Of a DNA stretch of 64,000 bases, positions 49,083 through 58,197 are shown in pieces. A program made the position numbers and the translations under genes. Numbering within the stretch: the stretch's first letter is position 1; each line of letters begins with the position of its first letter. The notes beneath the pieces are model-generated. The model did not search any database. It was not told where the DNA came from and worked only from the letters and a program-made list of their open reading frames with translations. The DNA is from Meiothermus sp. QL-1 (GTDB lineage: Bacteria > Deinococcota > Deinococci > Deinococcales > Thermaceae), in NCBI RefSeq assembly GCF_003351145.1, contig NZ_QQSV01000012.1, forward strand, positions 1-64,000, given 5' to 3'.

Positions 49083-51710
49083 ATGGTTACCACCGACAGA
49101 TACAACCCGCATGAAATCGAGCCCAAGTGGCAGAAGTACTGGGAGGAGATAGGTCTTCTGCGGGCCAGCGAGGACAGAGGTAAGAAAAAGGCCTATGTCC
49201 TGGTCATGTTTCCCTATCCTTCGGGCGACCTGCACATGGGCCACCTCAAGAACTACACCATGGGCGATGCCCTGGCCCGCTTCCGCGTCCAGCAGGGCTA
49301 CAGCGTGCTTCACCCCTTTGGCTGGGATGCTTTCGGCCTGCCCGCTGAAAACGCTGCGCTCAAGTTCGGGGTAAACCCCGCCGAGTGGACCTTTGGCAAC
49401 ATCAAACAGTCCAAGGAGTCCTTGGCCCTCATGGGCATCCAGTACGACTGGAGCCGCGAGGTGACCACCTGTCTGCCCGACTACTACAAGTGGAACCAGT
49501 GGATCTTCCTCAAGATGTACGAGCGGGGCCTGGTTTACCGCAAGAAGAGCCTGGTGAACTGGGACCCGGTTGAGCAGAGCGTGCTGGCCAACGAGCAGGT
49601 GATCGACGGGCGGGGGTGGCGCAGCGGGGCTTTGGTGGAAAAGCGGGAGCTCGAGCAGTGGTACCTCAAGATAACCGACTACGCTGAGCGCCTTTTGAAC
49701 GACCTGGACAGGCTTCCCCGCTGGCCCGAGAAGGTCAAGGCCATGCAGCGGGCCTGGATTGGCAAGAGCGTGGGGGCCGAGTTCGACTTCCAGGTCAAAG
49801 GGCACCCCGTCAAGATCCGGGTCTTCTCCACCCGCCCCGACACCATCTTCGGGGCCACCTTCATGGTGCTTGCGCCCGAGCACGAGCTGGTGGCGGAGAT
49901 TACCACCCCCGAGCGGCGGGCCGAGGTGGAGGCCTATGTGGCCGCGGCCAGGCTCAAAAGCGAGGTGGAGCGCCAGCGCGAGGACCGGGAGAAGACCGGG
50001 GTCTTCACCGGCGCTTACGCCATCAACCCCGCCAACGGCAAGGAGATTCCCATCTGGGTAGCCGACTACGTGCTCGCAGGCTATGGCACCGGGGCCATCA
50101 TGGCCGTGCCGGGTGAAGATGAGCGGGACTGGGAGTTCGCGGAGAAGTACGGGCTGGAGATCATCCGCACCGTGGAGCCCCCGCCGGGCTGGGAAGGCAA
50201 GGCCTACACCGGGGACGGCCCTGCCATCAACTCGGGCTTCCTCAATGGGCTTTACGTGGAGGAGGCCAAGCGGAAGATTATCGCCTGGATGGAGGAGCAG
50301 GGCATCGGCCAGGCCAAGGTCAACTACCGCCTGCGCGACTGGCTCATAAGCCGCCAGCGCTACTGGGGCACCCCCATCCCCATGGTCCACTGCGATAGCT
50401 GCGGCATTGTGCCGGTGCCCTACGAGGACCTGCCGGTGGTGCTGCCCACCCTCAAGGACGTGGAGGATATCCGGCCCAAGGGTAAAAGCCCCCTGGCCGC
50501 GCACCCCGAGTTCTACCAGTGCACCTGCCCCAGGTGCGGTGCTGCGGCCCGGCGGGACACCGATACCATGGACACCTTCTTCGACTCGTCCTGGTATTTC
50601 CTGCGCTACACCGACCCCAAGAACGAAAACCTGCCCTTCGACCCCCAGAAGGCCAACTTCTGGATGCCGGTGGACCAGTACATCGGCGGGGTGGAGCACG
50701 CCATTTTGCACCTGCTCTACGCCCGCTTCTTCACCAAGTTCCTGCACGATCTGGGCATGGTGGAGGCCGAGGAGCCCTTCGAGGGCCTCTTCACCCAGGG
50801 CATGGTGATGGGCTGGACCGATGTGGGCGAGGTGGAGGTGAGGGAGGGCCGGATTTACTTCCAGGACGACGCGCGGCGGAGCAAGCTCGAGCTGCCCCAG
50901 GGGCTCACCCTGGAGGAAGCCCAGAAGATGGGGGCCGAGCTGCGGGAAGAGGGGGGTAGGCCCCACTTCTGGAAGCCCGCGGTGATGAGCAAAAGCCTGG
51001 GCAACGGGGTGATGGTGGGGCCCTTCGTGAGGGAGCAGGGGGCCGACATTGCCCGCATCACCATCCTCTTCGCCGCTCCGCCGGAAAACGAGATGGTCTG
51101 GACCGAGGAAGGGGTGCAGGGGGCCTGGCGCTACCTGAACCGGGTCTACCGCCTGGTGGCCGAGAACCGGGCCGAGCTTCTGGCCCAGGTTGGGGAGCTC
51201 GAGCCGGCCGCGCTGGAGGGTGTTCACAGGGCCCTCTACCGCAAGCTGCACCAGACCATCAAGAAGGTCACCGAGGATTTGGAAAACCTCCGTTTCAACA
51301 CCGCCATCGCGGCCCTGATGGAGCTTTTGAATGCCCTCTACGACTACCGCAAGGAGGCTAGGGTAACCCCGGTCTTCCGCGAGGCGGTGCTGCGCTACAT
51401 CCAGATGCTGGCCCCCTTCGCCCCCCATCTGGCCGAGGAGCTCTGGCACGAGTTCCACCAGGACTCGGTTTTCCACCATCCCTGGCCGGAGGTGGACCAG
51501 GGCGCGCTGGTGGCCGAGGTCTTCGAGCTGGTGGTCCAGGTCAACGGCCGGGTGCGGGGCCGGGCCCAGGTGGCGGTGGGGGCCAGTGAGGCGGAGGTCA
51601 GGGCCATCGCCCGGCAGATTCCCAACGTGGCCCAGCACCTGGCGGGCAAGGAGGTGCTCCGGGAGGTCTATGTGCCCGGGAAGCTGCTGAACATCGTGGT
51701 GCGGGAGTGA
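49083..51710 (+). CDS. leuS: Leucyl-tRNA synthetase
   Basis: 875 residues, a bacterial-type class I synthetase. The HIGH motif is HMGH (51-54) in [16 protein letters not shown]; the KMSKS motif appears as VMSKS (634-638). The editing domain (about 225-420) has [19 protein letters not shown] and [15 protein letters not shown]. The zinc-finger segment CTCPRCGA near residue 480 is present. ATG 49083 is the first start that gives the family N-terminus; the frame opens further upstream through the tRNA gene but is not coding there. It charges the tRNA-Leu encoded just upstream. Confidence 0.96.
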   Translation: MVTTDRYNPHEIEPKWQKYWEEIGLLRASEDRGKKKAYVLVMFPYPSGDLHMGHLKNYTMGDALARFRVQQGYSVLHPFGWDAFGLPAENAALKFGVNPAEWTFGNIKQSKESLALMGIQYDWSREVTTCLPDYYKWNQWIFLKMYERGLVYRKKSLVNWDPVEQSVLANEQVIDGRGWRSGALVEKRELEQWYLKITDYAERLLNDLDRLPRWPEKVKAMQRAWIGKSVGAEFDFQVKGHPVKIRVFSTRPDTIFGATFMVLAPEHELVAEITTPERRAEVEAYVAAARLKSEVERQREDREKTGVFTGAYAINPANGKEIPIWVADYVLAGYGTGAIMAVPGEDERDWEFAEKYGLEIIRTVEPPPGWEGKAYTGDGPAINSGFLNGLYVEEAKRKIIAWMEEQGIGQAKVNYRLRDWLISRQRYWGTPIPMVHCDSCGIVPVPYEDLPVVLPTLKDVEDIRPKGKSPLAAHPEFYQCTCPRCGAAARRDTDTMDTFFDSSWYFLRYTDPKNENLPFDPQKANFWMPVDQYIGGVEHAILHLLYARFFTKFLHDLGMVEAEEPFEGLFTQGMVMGWTDVGEVEVREGRIYFQDDARRSKLELPQGLTLEEAQKMGAELREEGGRPHFWKPAVMSKSLGNGVMVGPFVREQGADIARITILFAAPPENEMVWTEEGVQGAWRYLNRVYRLVAENRAELLAQVGELEPAALEGVHRALYRKLHQTIKKVTEDLENLRFNTAIAALMELLNALYDYRKEARVTPVFREAVLRYIQMLAPFAPHLAEELWHEFHQDSVFHHPWPEVDQGALVAEVFELVVQVNGRVRGRAQVAVGASEAEVRAIARQIPNVAQHLAGKEVLREVYVPGKLLNIVVRE

Positions 51711-51738
51711 ACCCGTGGAAACCTGGGGCCGGCTGGCG

Positions 51739-51744
51739 TAGCAT
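51739..51744 (+). promoter_or_regulatory. TAGCAT -10 box of a leaderless gene
   Basis: TAGCAT ends 6 bases before the ATG at 51751; the intervening bases CAGGGT contain no proper Shine-Dalgarno. Confidence 0.5.
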
Positions 51745-51750
51745 CAGGGT

Positions 51751-52065
51751 ATGGTCACCCTATCCAAGATCAACAGCCTGGCCGAGGGGCAGGTGCTGGA
51801 GTGCGTGGGGGAGGAGGCAGGCGACACCTTTCGCATCCTGGTGCAGCACACCTCGCCCAGCCACTACGAGGCCCTGGGTAAGGTGACGCTGAAGGGGGGG
51901 CAGGTGCACTACCAGTCCTCCGGCCCCATGACCGCCGAGTTGCTGCTCCAGTGGCTCAATGCCCTCTTTGACCGCTGGCCGGGGGCCAGGGCCGTCCCCT
52001 GGGTCGCGCGGCCCCATAACGAGAAGACCCGGCAGTTCGTGCAGGAGGTGCGGCAGGCTACCTAG
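51751..52065 (+). CDS. Conserved-looking small protein of unknown function, 104 residues
   Basis: A soluble, mixed alpha/beta composition: MVTLSKINSLAEGQVLECVGEE at the start, LGKVTLKGGQVHYQSSG in the middle and a helical, charged end (HNEKTRQFVQEVRQAT). No family recognised and no motif suggesting catalysis. Support for coding: a leaderless promoter box at the right distance, normal codon usage, and a stop codon that shares CTAG (52062-52065) with the convergent coxE gene. Confidence 0.65.
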   Translation: MVTLSKINSLAEGQVLECVGEEAGDTFRILVQHTSPSHYEALGKVTLKGGQVHYQSSGPMTAELLLQWLNALFDRWPGARAVPWVARPHNEKTRQFVQEVRQAT

Positions 52066-53207
52066 AGCCCCTCTAGGGCCTCCGCCAGCATCTCCAGGCT
52101 GCTCAGGTTGTGGATGGGCAGGAAGTGGTCCACGTAGGGCAAAGCCGCCACCAGGCCGCGGGTGAGGGGCCGGTAGCCAGGGGTTCCCAGGAGGGGGTTG
52201 AGCCAGACCAGGCGGTGGCAGGACTTCTGCAGCCGCTCCATCTCGAAGGCCAGAAGCTCGGGGTCCCCCTGGTCCCAGCCATCCGAGATGATGAGCACGA
52301 TGGCCCCCTGGCCCAGCACCCGCTTGCCCCAGGTGTGGTTGAAGGTGTGCAGGCAGGCCCCGATGCGCGTGCCCCCTGACCAGTCCTTGACCTCCCGCCC
52401 CACCTCGGCCAGGGCGGTGTTGGCGTCGCGTTTTTTGATGGAGCGGGTGATGCGGGTGAGGCGGGTACCGAAGGTGAAGACCTCCACCCGCCGCACGCCC
52501 CGGCGCGTCTCGGCCCAGGCAAAGGCGTGCAGGAACTGGAGGAGCATCCGGGCGTAGCGCTCCATGGAGCCCGAGACGTCGGCCAGGGCCACGATGGGCC
52601 GCGGCTTGCGCTTGCGGCTGCGCCAGGCCAGCGAGAGCACCTCGCCCTGGTGCCGCAGGGCCCGTCTCAGGCTCCGGCGCAGGTCGGGCTGCTCCTGGCC
52701 CATGGGCCTCATCCGGCGGGAGCGCCGTTCGGGTGGGGTCCAGGCCAGGCCCTGGATGAGCCGGCGGGCGGCCTCGAGCTCGGCCTCGCTCATCTGGTCG
52801 AAGCGCTTTTGGCGCAGCACCTCGAGCTCGGAGAAGGTGAGGGCGCGGTCCACCAGGGGCTGCGGCGGCCCGTCGGTGGACGGGGTGGTCTGTGGGCTGC
52901 GCCCCACCTCCCCCGGGCGGGCCTTGGGGTTTTTGGGGGGCAGAGGGGTCTGGTGCAGCAGCTCGGCGGGGAAACCCTCCAGCCCCAGCGCCTTCCAGAA
53001 GCGCCGGAAGACCTCGTCGAACCTGGCCAGGTCTTCCCGGCGGGTGACCAGGGTGCAGCGGGCGGCGAAGAAAAAGCTCTCCGGATCGAAAATGGCGATC
53101 TCCCCCAAAGCCCGGGCAAAGGCCGCGGCCTGCCCCGGCGTCACGGGGATGCCCTCCCGGCGCAGGGCCCGGGCGAAGGCCACCACGTGGGAGAGGAGGG
53201 AGGTCAT
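52062..53207 (-). CDS. coxE: CoxE-like von Willebrand factor A domain protein
   Basis: 381 residues from ATG 53207 (AGGAGGGAGG upstream). The VWA domain occupies about the last 180 residues, with the MIDAS motif DVSGS at 210-214 in VALADVSGSMERYAR and a later SGGTRIGACLHTF. The N-terminal 150 residues resemble the CoxE helical domain. With the MoxR-type ATPase CoxD it forms the pair needed to insert the sulfur-copper or related centre of CO dehydrogenase in Oligotropha. It starts 7 bases after coxD. Confidence 0.88.
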   Translation of the reverse strand: MTSLLSHVVAFARALRREGIPVTPGQAAAFARALGEIAIFDPESFFFAARCTLVTRREDLARFDEVFRRFWKALGLEGFPAELLHQTPLPPKNPKARPGEVGRSPQTTPSTDGPPQPLVDRALTFSELEVLRQKRFDQMSEAELEAARRLIQGLAWTPPERRSRRMRPMGQEQPDLRRSLRRALRHQGEVLSLAWRSRKRKPRPIVALADVSGSMERYARMLLQFLHAFAWAETRRGVRRVEVFTFGTRLTRITRSIKKRDANTALAEVGREVKDWSGGTRIGACLHTFNHTWGKRVLGQGAIVLIISDGWDQGDPELLAFEMERLQKSCHRLVWLNPLLGTPGYRPLTRGLVAALPYVDHFLPIHNLSSLEMLAEALEGL

Positions 53208-53214
53208 AGGGCTC

Positions 53215-54117
53215 CTAGACCGAGACCTGGGCCCGGGCCAGGAGGTCGCGCACCTGGCTTTTGGTCTTGAGCACGTCGTCCTGGTACTTGAGGAGCGCGC
53301 CCAGGGTTTCCTCCACCACCCCTTCGGTGAGCTCGGTCTGGCCCAAAGCGAGCAGCGAGGCCGCCCAGTCCAGGGTTTCGGCGACCCCCGGGGCCTTGTA
53401 CAGGTCCTGTTGGCGGAGGGCCTGCACGAAGGCCACCGCCTGCTGGGCCAGCTTTTCGGGCACGCCGGGCACCTTCTGGCGCACGATGCGGTACTCCTTC
53501 TCGAAGCTCGGGTAGTCAATCCAGTAGTACATGCAGCGCCGCTTCAGGGCATCGTGGATTTCGCGGGTGCGGTTCGAGGTGATGACCACCACCGGGGGGC
53601 GCTCGGCCCTGAGGGTGCCCACCTCGGGCACGGTAATTTGCCAGTCGGAGAGGAACTCCAGCAAAAAGGCCTCGAACTCCTCATCGGCCCGGTCAATCTC
53701 GTCTATCAGGAGCACCGGGGGCCTGCCGTTCTGGCTTTCCAGGGCCTGGAGCAGGGGGCGTTTGAGGAGAAAGTTGGGGCCGAAGACCTCCTGGTGGATT
53801 CGCTCCTGGCTCCGCTCCCCTGCGGCCTCCAAAAGCCGGATTTGGAGCATCTGCCGCGCATAGTCCCACTCGTAGACCGCGCTGCTCACATCCAGCCCCT
53901 CGTAGCACTGGAGCCGGATCAGGCGGGTGCCCAGGACCCGGGCCAGCACCTTCACGATCTCGGTCTTGCCTACCCCGGGCTCGCCCTCTAGAAGTAGGGG
54001 CCGCTCGAGCCTGAGCGCCAGAAAGACCGCCACCGCAAGCCCCTTATCGGCGATGTACTGGTGTGCCTCGAGGGCCTTTTGGGTTTCCTCCACGGAGGTG
54101 GGCAGCATGTTTTCCAT
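53215..54117 (-). CDS. coxD: CoxD-like MoxR AAA+ ATPase
   Basis: 300 residues counted from ATG 54117. Walker A GEPGVGKT (45-52), Walker B VLLIDEIDRADEEFEAFLLE, sensor region VVVITSNRTREIHDALKRRC. MoxR-family ATPase that acts with the VWA protein in maturation of molybdenum hydroxylases. A GTG at 54144 is also in frame but lies inside the terminator hairpin after coxM, so ATG 54117 (or ATG 54108) is preferred. Confidence 0.9.
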   Translation of the reverse strand: MENMLPTSVEETQKALEAHQYIADKGLAVAVFLALRLERPLLLEGEPGVGKTEIVKVLARVLGTRLIRLQCYEGLDVSSAVYEWDYARQMLQIRLLEAAGERSQERIHQEVFGPNFLLKRPLLQALESQNGRPPVLLIDEIDRADEEFEAFLLEFLSDWQITVPEVGTLRAERPPVVVITSNRTREIHDALKRRCMYYWIDYPSFEKEYRIVRQKVPGVPEKLAQQAVAFVQALRQQDLYKAPGVAETLDWAASLLALGQTELTEGVVEETLGALLKYQDDVLKTKSQVRDLLARAQVSV

Positions 54118-54124
54118 CTTCACA

Positions 54125-54152
54125 CAAAAGGGGCCGGGGTGCACCGGCCCCC
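54125..54152 (-). terminator. Intrinsic terminator between coxM and coxD
   Basis: On the minus strand an 8-base stem (GGGGCCGG with CCGGCCCC, loop TGCACC) is followed by TTTTGTG, 17 bases after the coxM stop. It should lower transcription of the maturation genes coxD and coxE relative to the structural genes. Confidence 0.75.
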
Positions 54153-54168
54153 ATCACCAAGCCGGTCC

Positions 54169-55005
54169 TTAGAGCCCCAGGGCTTGCATCAGGGCGCGCT
54201 TGGCCATCACGTCCACCAGGTGGGCGCGGTAGGTGCGCGAGGCGGCACGGTCCTCGTTGAGCGCCTCAGGGGAGAGAAGGTTCTGACAGGCCTGGGCGAT
54301 GTTTTCGGCGGTCAGCTCCTTTCCGGAAAGAGCCTCCTCCAGCTTGGTGAGGCGCATGGCGTGCTCGCCGGCCCCGGTGACCGCGGCCCGCACCGTGCCC
54401 CCGTCCACCACCACCGCCACCCCCACGATGGCATAGCGGCTCGCGGGGTGGGGGAACTTGGCGTAGGCTGTTTTGGCCCCAGACCGGATGGGAATGTGGA
54501 TCTCGGTTAGGATTTCCTTCTCGTTCAGGGCCGTGCTGAACATGCCGGTGAAGAACTCATCGGCCTCGATGACCCGGCTGCCCGTGGGCCCCATGGCCTT
54601 CATCCGCGCGCCCAGGGCCAGCATGGCCGCAGGCAGGTCGGCGGCGGGGTCGGCATGGGCCAGCGAGCCCCCTAATGTGCCCTTGCTCCGCACCGCGGGG
54701 TCGCCCACGTGCTGGAGCACCTGGGGCAGGAGGGGGCAGTGTTCCCTGACCAGGGGGTTGTCCTCGAGCTCGCGGTAGGTGGTGGCCGCCCCCACCACCA
54801 GGGTGTCGCCCTCCCTGCGCACCCCCTTGAGCTCGGGCAGCCGGGAGATGTCGATCAGGGTGGAGGGGGCGGCCAGGCGCAGCTTCATGGCCGGGATCAG
54901 GCTGTGCCCCCCCGCCAGGAGCTTGGCCTCCGGGTCTTGCTGCAGAAGGGCCAGGGCCTCTGCCAGGCTGTTGGCGCGCTTGTAGTTGAAGGCAGCGGTG
55001 TACAT
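54169..55005 (-). CDS. coxM: Molybdenum hydroxylase FAD-binding medium subunit (CoxM-like)
   Basis: 278 residues. The FAD-binding signatures KLLAGGHSLIPAMKLRLA and TLGGSLAHADPAADLPAAMLAL are intact. Carries electrons from the iron-sulfur subunit to the respiratory chain or another acceptor. Starts 9 bases after coxL, with AGGAAG upstream of the ATG. Confidence 0.94.
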   Translation of the reverse strand: MYTAAFNYKRANSLAEALALLQQDPEAKLLAGGHSLIPAMKLRLAAPSTLIDISRLPELKGVRREGDTLVVGAATTYRELEDNPLVREHCPLLPQVLQHVGDPAVRSKGTLGGSLAHADPAADLPAAMLALGARMKAMGPTGSRVIEADEFFTGMFSTALNEKEILTEIHIPIRSGAKTAYAKFPHPASRYAIVGVAVVVDGGTVRAAVTGAGEHAMRLTKLEEALSGKELTAENIAQACQNLLSPEALNEDRAASRTYRAHLVDVMAKRALMQALGL

Positions 55006-55014
55006 GCTTCCTCC

Positions 55015-57381
55015 TTAGTCGGCGGCCTGGGCCAGCCGGCTTCCGTGGATGGCCTGCCAGACCTTCTCCGGGGTGTAGGGCATGTCCAGGTGCCGGATGC
55101 CGAAGGGCCGCAGGGCGTCCATCACCGCGTTGGCCACCGCAGCAGTAGAGGCGATGGTCCCGGCCTCGCCGATGCCCTTGATTCCCAGGGGGTTGTGCGG
55201 GCAGGGGGTCACGGTGTGGTCGTGTTCAATCTGCACCATGTCGTCGGCCCGGGGCAGGGCGTACTCCAGGTAGTTGCCGCTCAGGAACTGGCCCTCCTGG
55301 TCGTAGACGGCCTCCTCCAGCAGGGCCTGGCCCAGGCCCTGGGCGATGCCGCCGTGCACCTGGCCCTCGGCGATCAGGGGGTTGACGACGGGGCCGCAGT
55401 CGTCTACCGAGAGGTAGCGCAGGAGCTTGACCTTGCCGGTGTCGGGGTCCACCTCTACCACCGCGATGTGGGTGCCGAAGGGATAGACGAAGTTCTTGGG
55501 GTCGTAGAAGTGGGTGGCCTCGAGGCCAGGCTCGAGGTCGGCCGGGTAGTTGTGGGCCAGGTGGGCCTGCAGGGCGATGTCGAAGAAGGTCTTGGCCCGG
55601 TCGGGCACCCCGCGGACCATGAACTTCCCGTCCTCGTGCACGATGTCCTCGGGGGCCGCCTCCAAGAGGTGCGCGGCGATGCGCTTGGCCTTGTCCACGA
55701 TCTTGCGGGCCGCCAGCACGATGGCCGAGAGGCCCGTAGGCGCCGAGCGGGAGCCGTAGGAGCCCCAGCCATAGGGCATCCGGCCGGTGTCCCCGTGGAC
55801 CAGCACCACGTCCTCCACCGGGATCTGCAGCTCGTCGGCCACCACCTGGGCAAAGGCGGTCTCGTGCCCCTGGCCGTGGCTATGGGTGCCGGTAAAGACC
55901 TCCACCTTGCCGGTGGGCATCACCCGCACCAAGGCGCTTTCCCACTGCCCCGCCTGGGCCCCCAGGCTCCCCACCAGGGCCGAGGGGGCCAGCCCGCAGG
56001 CCTCGATGTAGGTGGCCACCCCGATCCCGATGTAGCGCCCCTGCTTGCGCAGCTCCTCCTGCTGCTTGCGCAGGGCCGGGTAGTCCGCCATCTCCAAGGC
56101 CCGGTCCAGGGCTGCCTCGTAGTTGCCCGAGTCGTAGACCAAGGCCACCGGGGTCTGGTAGGGGAAGGCGTCGGGGGGGATCAGGTTCCTGCGCCGCAGC
56201 TCCACCGGGTCCATGCCCAGCTCCTGGGCGGCCAGGTCCACCAGCCGCTCCAGCAGGTAGGTGGCCTCGGGCCGCCCGGCCCCCCGGTAGGCGTCCACGG
56301 GCGTGGTGTGGGTGAAGGGGGCGGTCACGTGGCAGTAGATGTGGGGGGTGGTGTAGGGCCCGGCCAGCAGGCAGCCGTAGAGGTAGGTGGGCACCGCCGG
56401 GGCGAAGGTGGTCAGGTAGGCGCCCATGTTGGCGATGGTATTCACCCGGATGGCCAGGATTTTGCCGTTCTGGTCCACCGCCATCTCGGCCTCGGTCTCG
56501 TGGTCGCGCCCGTGGGAGTCCATCACGAAGCTCTCCGAGCGCCGGGCGGTCCACTTGACGGGCCGGCCCAGTTTCTTGGCCGCGTAGAGGACGATGATCT
56601 CCTCGGGGTACTGGTAGATCTTGGAGCCGAACCCCCCGCCCACGTCGGGGGCAATCACCCGCAGCTTGTGCTCGGGGATGCCCATCACAAAGGCCGAGAT
56701 GATGAGGCGGTGGATGTGGGGGTTCTGGCTGGTGGTGTAGAGGGTGTACTCCTCGGTGGCCCGGTGGTACTGGGCCAGCGAGGCCCGGGGCTCCATAGCG
56801 CTCGGCACCAGCCGGTTGTTGCGCAGTTTGAGTTTGACCGTCTTGTAGGCGCTGGCAAAGGCGGCGTCTACCGCGGCTTTGTCCCCGATGCTCCAGGTGA
56901 AGCAGATGTTGTCGGGGATTTCGTCGTGGACCGCTGGGGCACCCGGCTTGAGCGCCTCGCTGCCGAGGGCCACCGCGGGCAGGGGCTCGTACTCCACCTC
57001 TACCATTTGGGCCGCGTCCTCGGCGATCTGGCGGGTCTCGGCCACCACCGCGGCCACGATGTCCCCCACGTGCCGGGCCTTGTCGGGGGTGATGGCGAAG
57101 TGGGGCGGGGTCTTGATGCCGGGGTGGAGCCAGCCGGTGGGGATGCTCTTGATGCCAGCCTCGATCATCTCCTGGCCGGTGATCACCGCTAGCACCCCGG
57201 GCAGGGCCAGGGCCTTGCTGGCGTCGATCCGCTTGATGCGGGCATGGGCGTAGGGGGAGCGCACCATGGCGGCGTGCACCATGCCGGGGAGGGTAAGGTC
57301 ATCGGTGTAGTTTCCGGTGCCGGTGATGAAGCGGGGGTCCTCCACCCGCTTCATGGCCTTGCCAAAGAACTTCTCAGCCAT
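55015..57381 (-). CDS. coxL: Form II CO-dehydrogenase-type molybdenum hydroxylase large subunit
   Basis: 788 residues. Binds the molybdopterin cytosine dinucleotide cofactor: [11 protein letters not shown], and [21 protein letters not shown] with the catalytic glutamate near the C-terminus. The active-site loop reads AYRGAGR (residues 364-370), the form II motif. True CO dehydrogenases (form I) have AYxCSFR with the copper-binding cysteine. CO oxidation is therefore unproven; another small substrate, for example an aldehyde or N-heterocycle, is possible. Gene order on this strand is coxS-coxL-coxM, with 11-base and 9-base gaps. Confidence 0.93.
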   Translation of the reverse strand: MAEKFFGKAMKRVEDPRFITGTGNYTDDLTLPGMVHAAMVRSPYAHARIKRIDASKALALPGVLAVITGQEMIEAGIKSIPTGWLHPGIKTPPHFAITPDKARHVGDIVAAVVAETRQIAEDAAQMVEVEYEPLPAVALGSEALKPGAPAVHDEIPDNICFTWSIGDKAAVDAAFASAYKTVKLKLRNNRLVPSAMEPRASLAQYHRATEEYTLYTTSQNPHIHRLIISAFVMGIPEHKLRVIAPDVGGGFGSKIYQYPEEIIVLYAAKKLGRPVKWTARRSESFVMDSHGRDHETEAEMAVDQNGKILAIRVNTIANMGAYLTTFAPAVPTYLYGCLLAGPYTTPHIYCHVTAPFTHTTPVDAYRGAGRPEATYLLERLVDLAAQELGMDPVELRRRNLIPPDAFPYQTPVALVYDSGNYEAALDRALEMADYPALRKQQEELRKQGRYIGIGVATYIEACGLAPSALVGSLGAQAGQWESALVRVMPTGKVEVFTGTHSHGQGHETAFAQVVADELQIPVEDVVLVHGDTGRMPYGWGSYGSRSAPTGLSAIVLAARKIVDKAKRIAAHLLEAAPEDIVHEDGKFMVRGVPDRAKTFFDIALQAHLAHNYPADLEPGLEATHFYDPKNFVYPFGTHIAVVEVDPDTGKVKLLRYLSVDDCGPVVNPLIAEGQVHGGIAQGLGQALLEEAVYDQEGQFLSGNYLEYALPRADDMVQIEHDHTVTPCPHNPLGIKGIGEAGTIASTAAVANAVMDALRPFGIRHLDMPYTPEKVWQAIHGSRLAQAAD

Positions 57382-57392
57382 ACCCTCCTCCT

Positions 57393-57893
57393 CTAGTCGG
57401 CAGCAGCGACAATCTCGGCTTTAGCCATCTTCTGGGCTGCGTACTGCACCGCCCGGATGATGTTGTGGTACCCGGTGCAGCGGCAGAGGTTGCCCTCCAG
57501 GGCGTGCCGGATCTCGGCCTCGGTGGGGTTGGGGTTCCTGTTGAGGAGGTCCACCGCGGTCATAATCATGCCCGGGGTACAGAAGCCGCACTGGAGGCCG
57601 TGCATCTCCCAGAAGCCCTCCTGCACGGGGTGCAGCTTGCCGTCGGCGCTCAGACCCTCGATGGTGGTGATGCTCGAGCCGTCGGCTTGGACGGCGAACA
57701 TGGTGCAGGACTTCACCGCCTGGCCGTCCACATGCACCACACAGGCCCCGCACTGGCTGGTGTCACAGCCCACGTGGGTGCCCGTAAGGCCCAGGTGCTC
57801 GCGCAGGTAGTGCACCAGCAAAAGCCGGGGCTCAACTTGGCTCTCGTAGGTTTTTCCGTTTACCTTGACCTTGATGTTCACTTTCTCTGCCAT
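57393..57893 (-). CDS. coxS: Molybdenum hydroxylase [2Fe-2S] small subunit (CoxS-like)
   Basis: 166 residues from ATG 57893, with AGGAGGG 4-5 bases upstream. Two [2Fe-2S] clusters: a plant-type set Cys43, Cys48, Cys51 and Cys63 in [16 protein letters not shown]...SCT, and a C-terminal four-helix set with CGFCTPGM and CRCTGYHNI. Moves electrons from the molybdenum centre to FAD. First gene of coxSLM. The frame is open upstream for 127 more codons but that part is not family-like. Confidence 0.95.
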   Translation of the reverse strand: MAEKVNIKVKVNGKTYESQVEPRLLLVHYLREHLGLTGTHVGCDTSQCGACVVHVDGQAVKSCTMFAVQADGSSITTIEGLSADGKLHPVQEGFWEMHGLQCGFCTPGMIMTAVDLLNRNPNPTEAEIRHALEGNLCRCTGYHNIIRAVQYAAQKMAKAEIVAAAD

Positions 57894-57940
57894 AGGGCCC
57901 TCCTCTAAAGATGTGGGGGTTGTGCCTCGAGCCTGGCCTC

Positions 57941-58018
57941 TTAGGGCGGGCCCTCGCCGCCATCCCTGAGGCCATACAGGGTCTTGGGGTCTGGAAGCGC
58001 GGGGCAGTAAATGGGCAA
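57941..58018 (-). CDS. Possible leader peptide in the coxS 5' region, 25 codons
   Basis: On the minus strand a perfect AAGGAGG (58031-58025) stands 6 bases before a TTG (58018-58016). The frame encodes [20 protein letters not shown] plus GEGPP and stops at 57941, 47 bases before the coxS ATG. It lies within the predicted coxS leader. The ribosome site is stronger than most in the window, but the peptide resembles nothing known and could be accidental. Confidence 0.25.
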   Translation of the reverse strand: MPIYCPALPDPKTLYGLRDGGEGPP

Positions 58019-58091
58019 TTCGAGCCTCCTTGCAAAGCCGCTGGTTCCCGCTTGACGACCGGCTGGTTCGGAATAGGCCTGCTTTGTCTGA

Positions 58092-58121
58092 ACTATACGC
58101 CTTATTGGGTGAGATTTGCAA
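58092..58121 (-). promoter_or_regulatory. coxSLM promoter
   Basis: On the minus strand TTGCAA (58121-58116), an 18-base spacer and TATAGT (58097-58092). Transcription would begin near 58085, leaving a leader of about 190 bases before coxS. The -35 is embedded in a 10-base palindrome, ATTTGCAAAT (58114-58123). Confidence 0.6.
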
Positions 58122-58131
58122 ATGTGGTTCC

Positions 58132-58152
58132 AGCTCACACTGAATGTGAGCT
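58132..58152. promoter_or_regulatory. Palindromic operator between coxS and the divergent xdhC-like gene
   Basis: Arms AGCTCACA and TGTGAGCT are perfectly inverted around CTGAA. The site is 10 bases upstream of the coxS -35 and about 30 bases upstream of the TAAGCT -10-like box (58182-58187) of the xdhC-like gene, so one protein could control both directions. The half-sites point the opposite way from a CRP site (TGTGA-N6-TCACA). Confidence 0.55.
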
Positions 58153-58197
58153 ACCCGGGTATGGCCTGCCGGCTGGGCGGCTAAGCTGGTGCCAGAT

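Noticed and set aside
49062-51638. Open frame of 858 codons on the minus strand opposite leuS
   Set aside because: leuS has all synthetase motifs on the plus strand; the antisense frame is His/Gly/Leu/Val rich without family motifs, as expected when a GC-rich gene is read backwards.
53215-54144. GTG 54144 as the start of coxD
   Set aside because: The codon lies within the hairpin that ends the coxSLM transcript; ATG 54117 gives a normal MoxR N-terminus.
54709-57192. Open frame of 827 codons on the plus strand opposite coxL and coxM
   Set aside because: Composed almost wholly of Gly, Val, His and Asp low-complexity sequence; mirror image of clearly coding coxL.
58132-58152. CRP/FNR binding site
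   Set aside because: Half-sites read TCACA-N5-TGTGA, the reverse of the CRP/FNR order and with an odd spacer, so the palindrome is listed as an operator for an unknown regulator.
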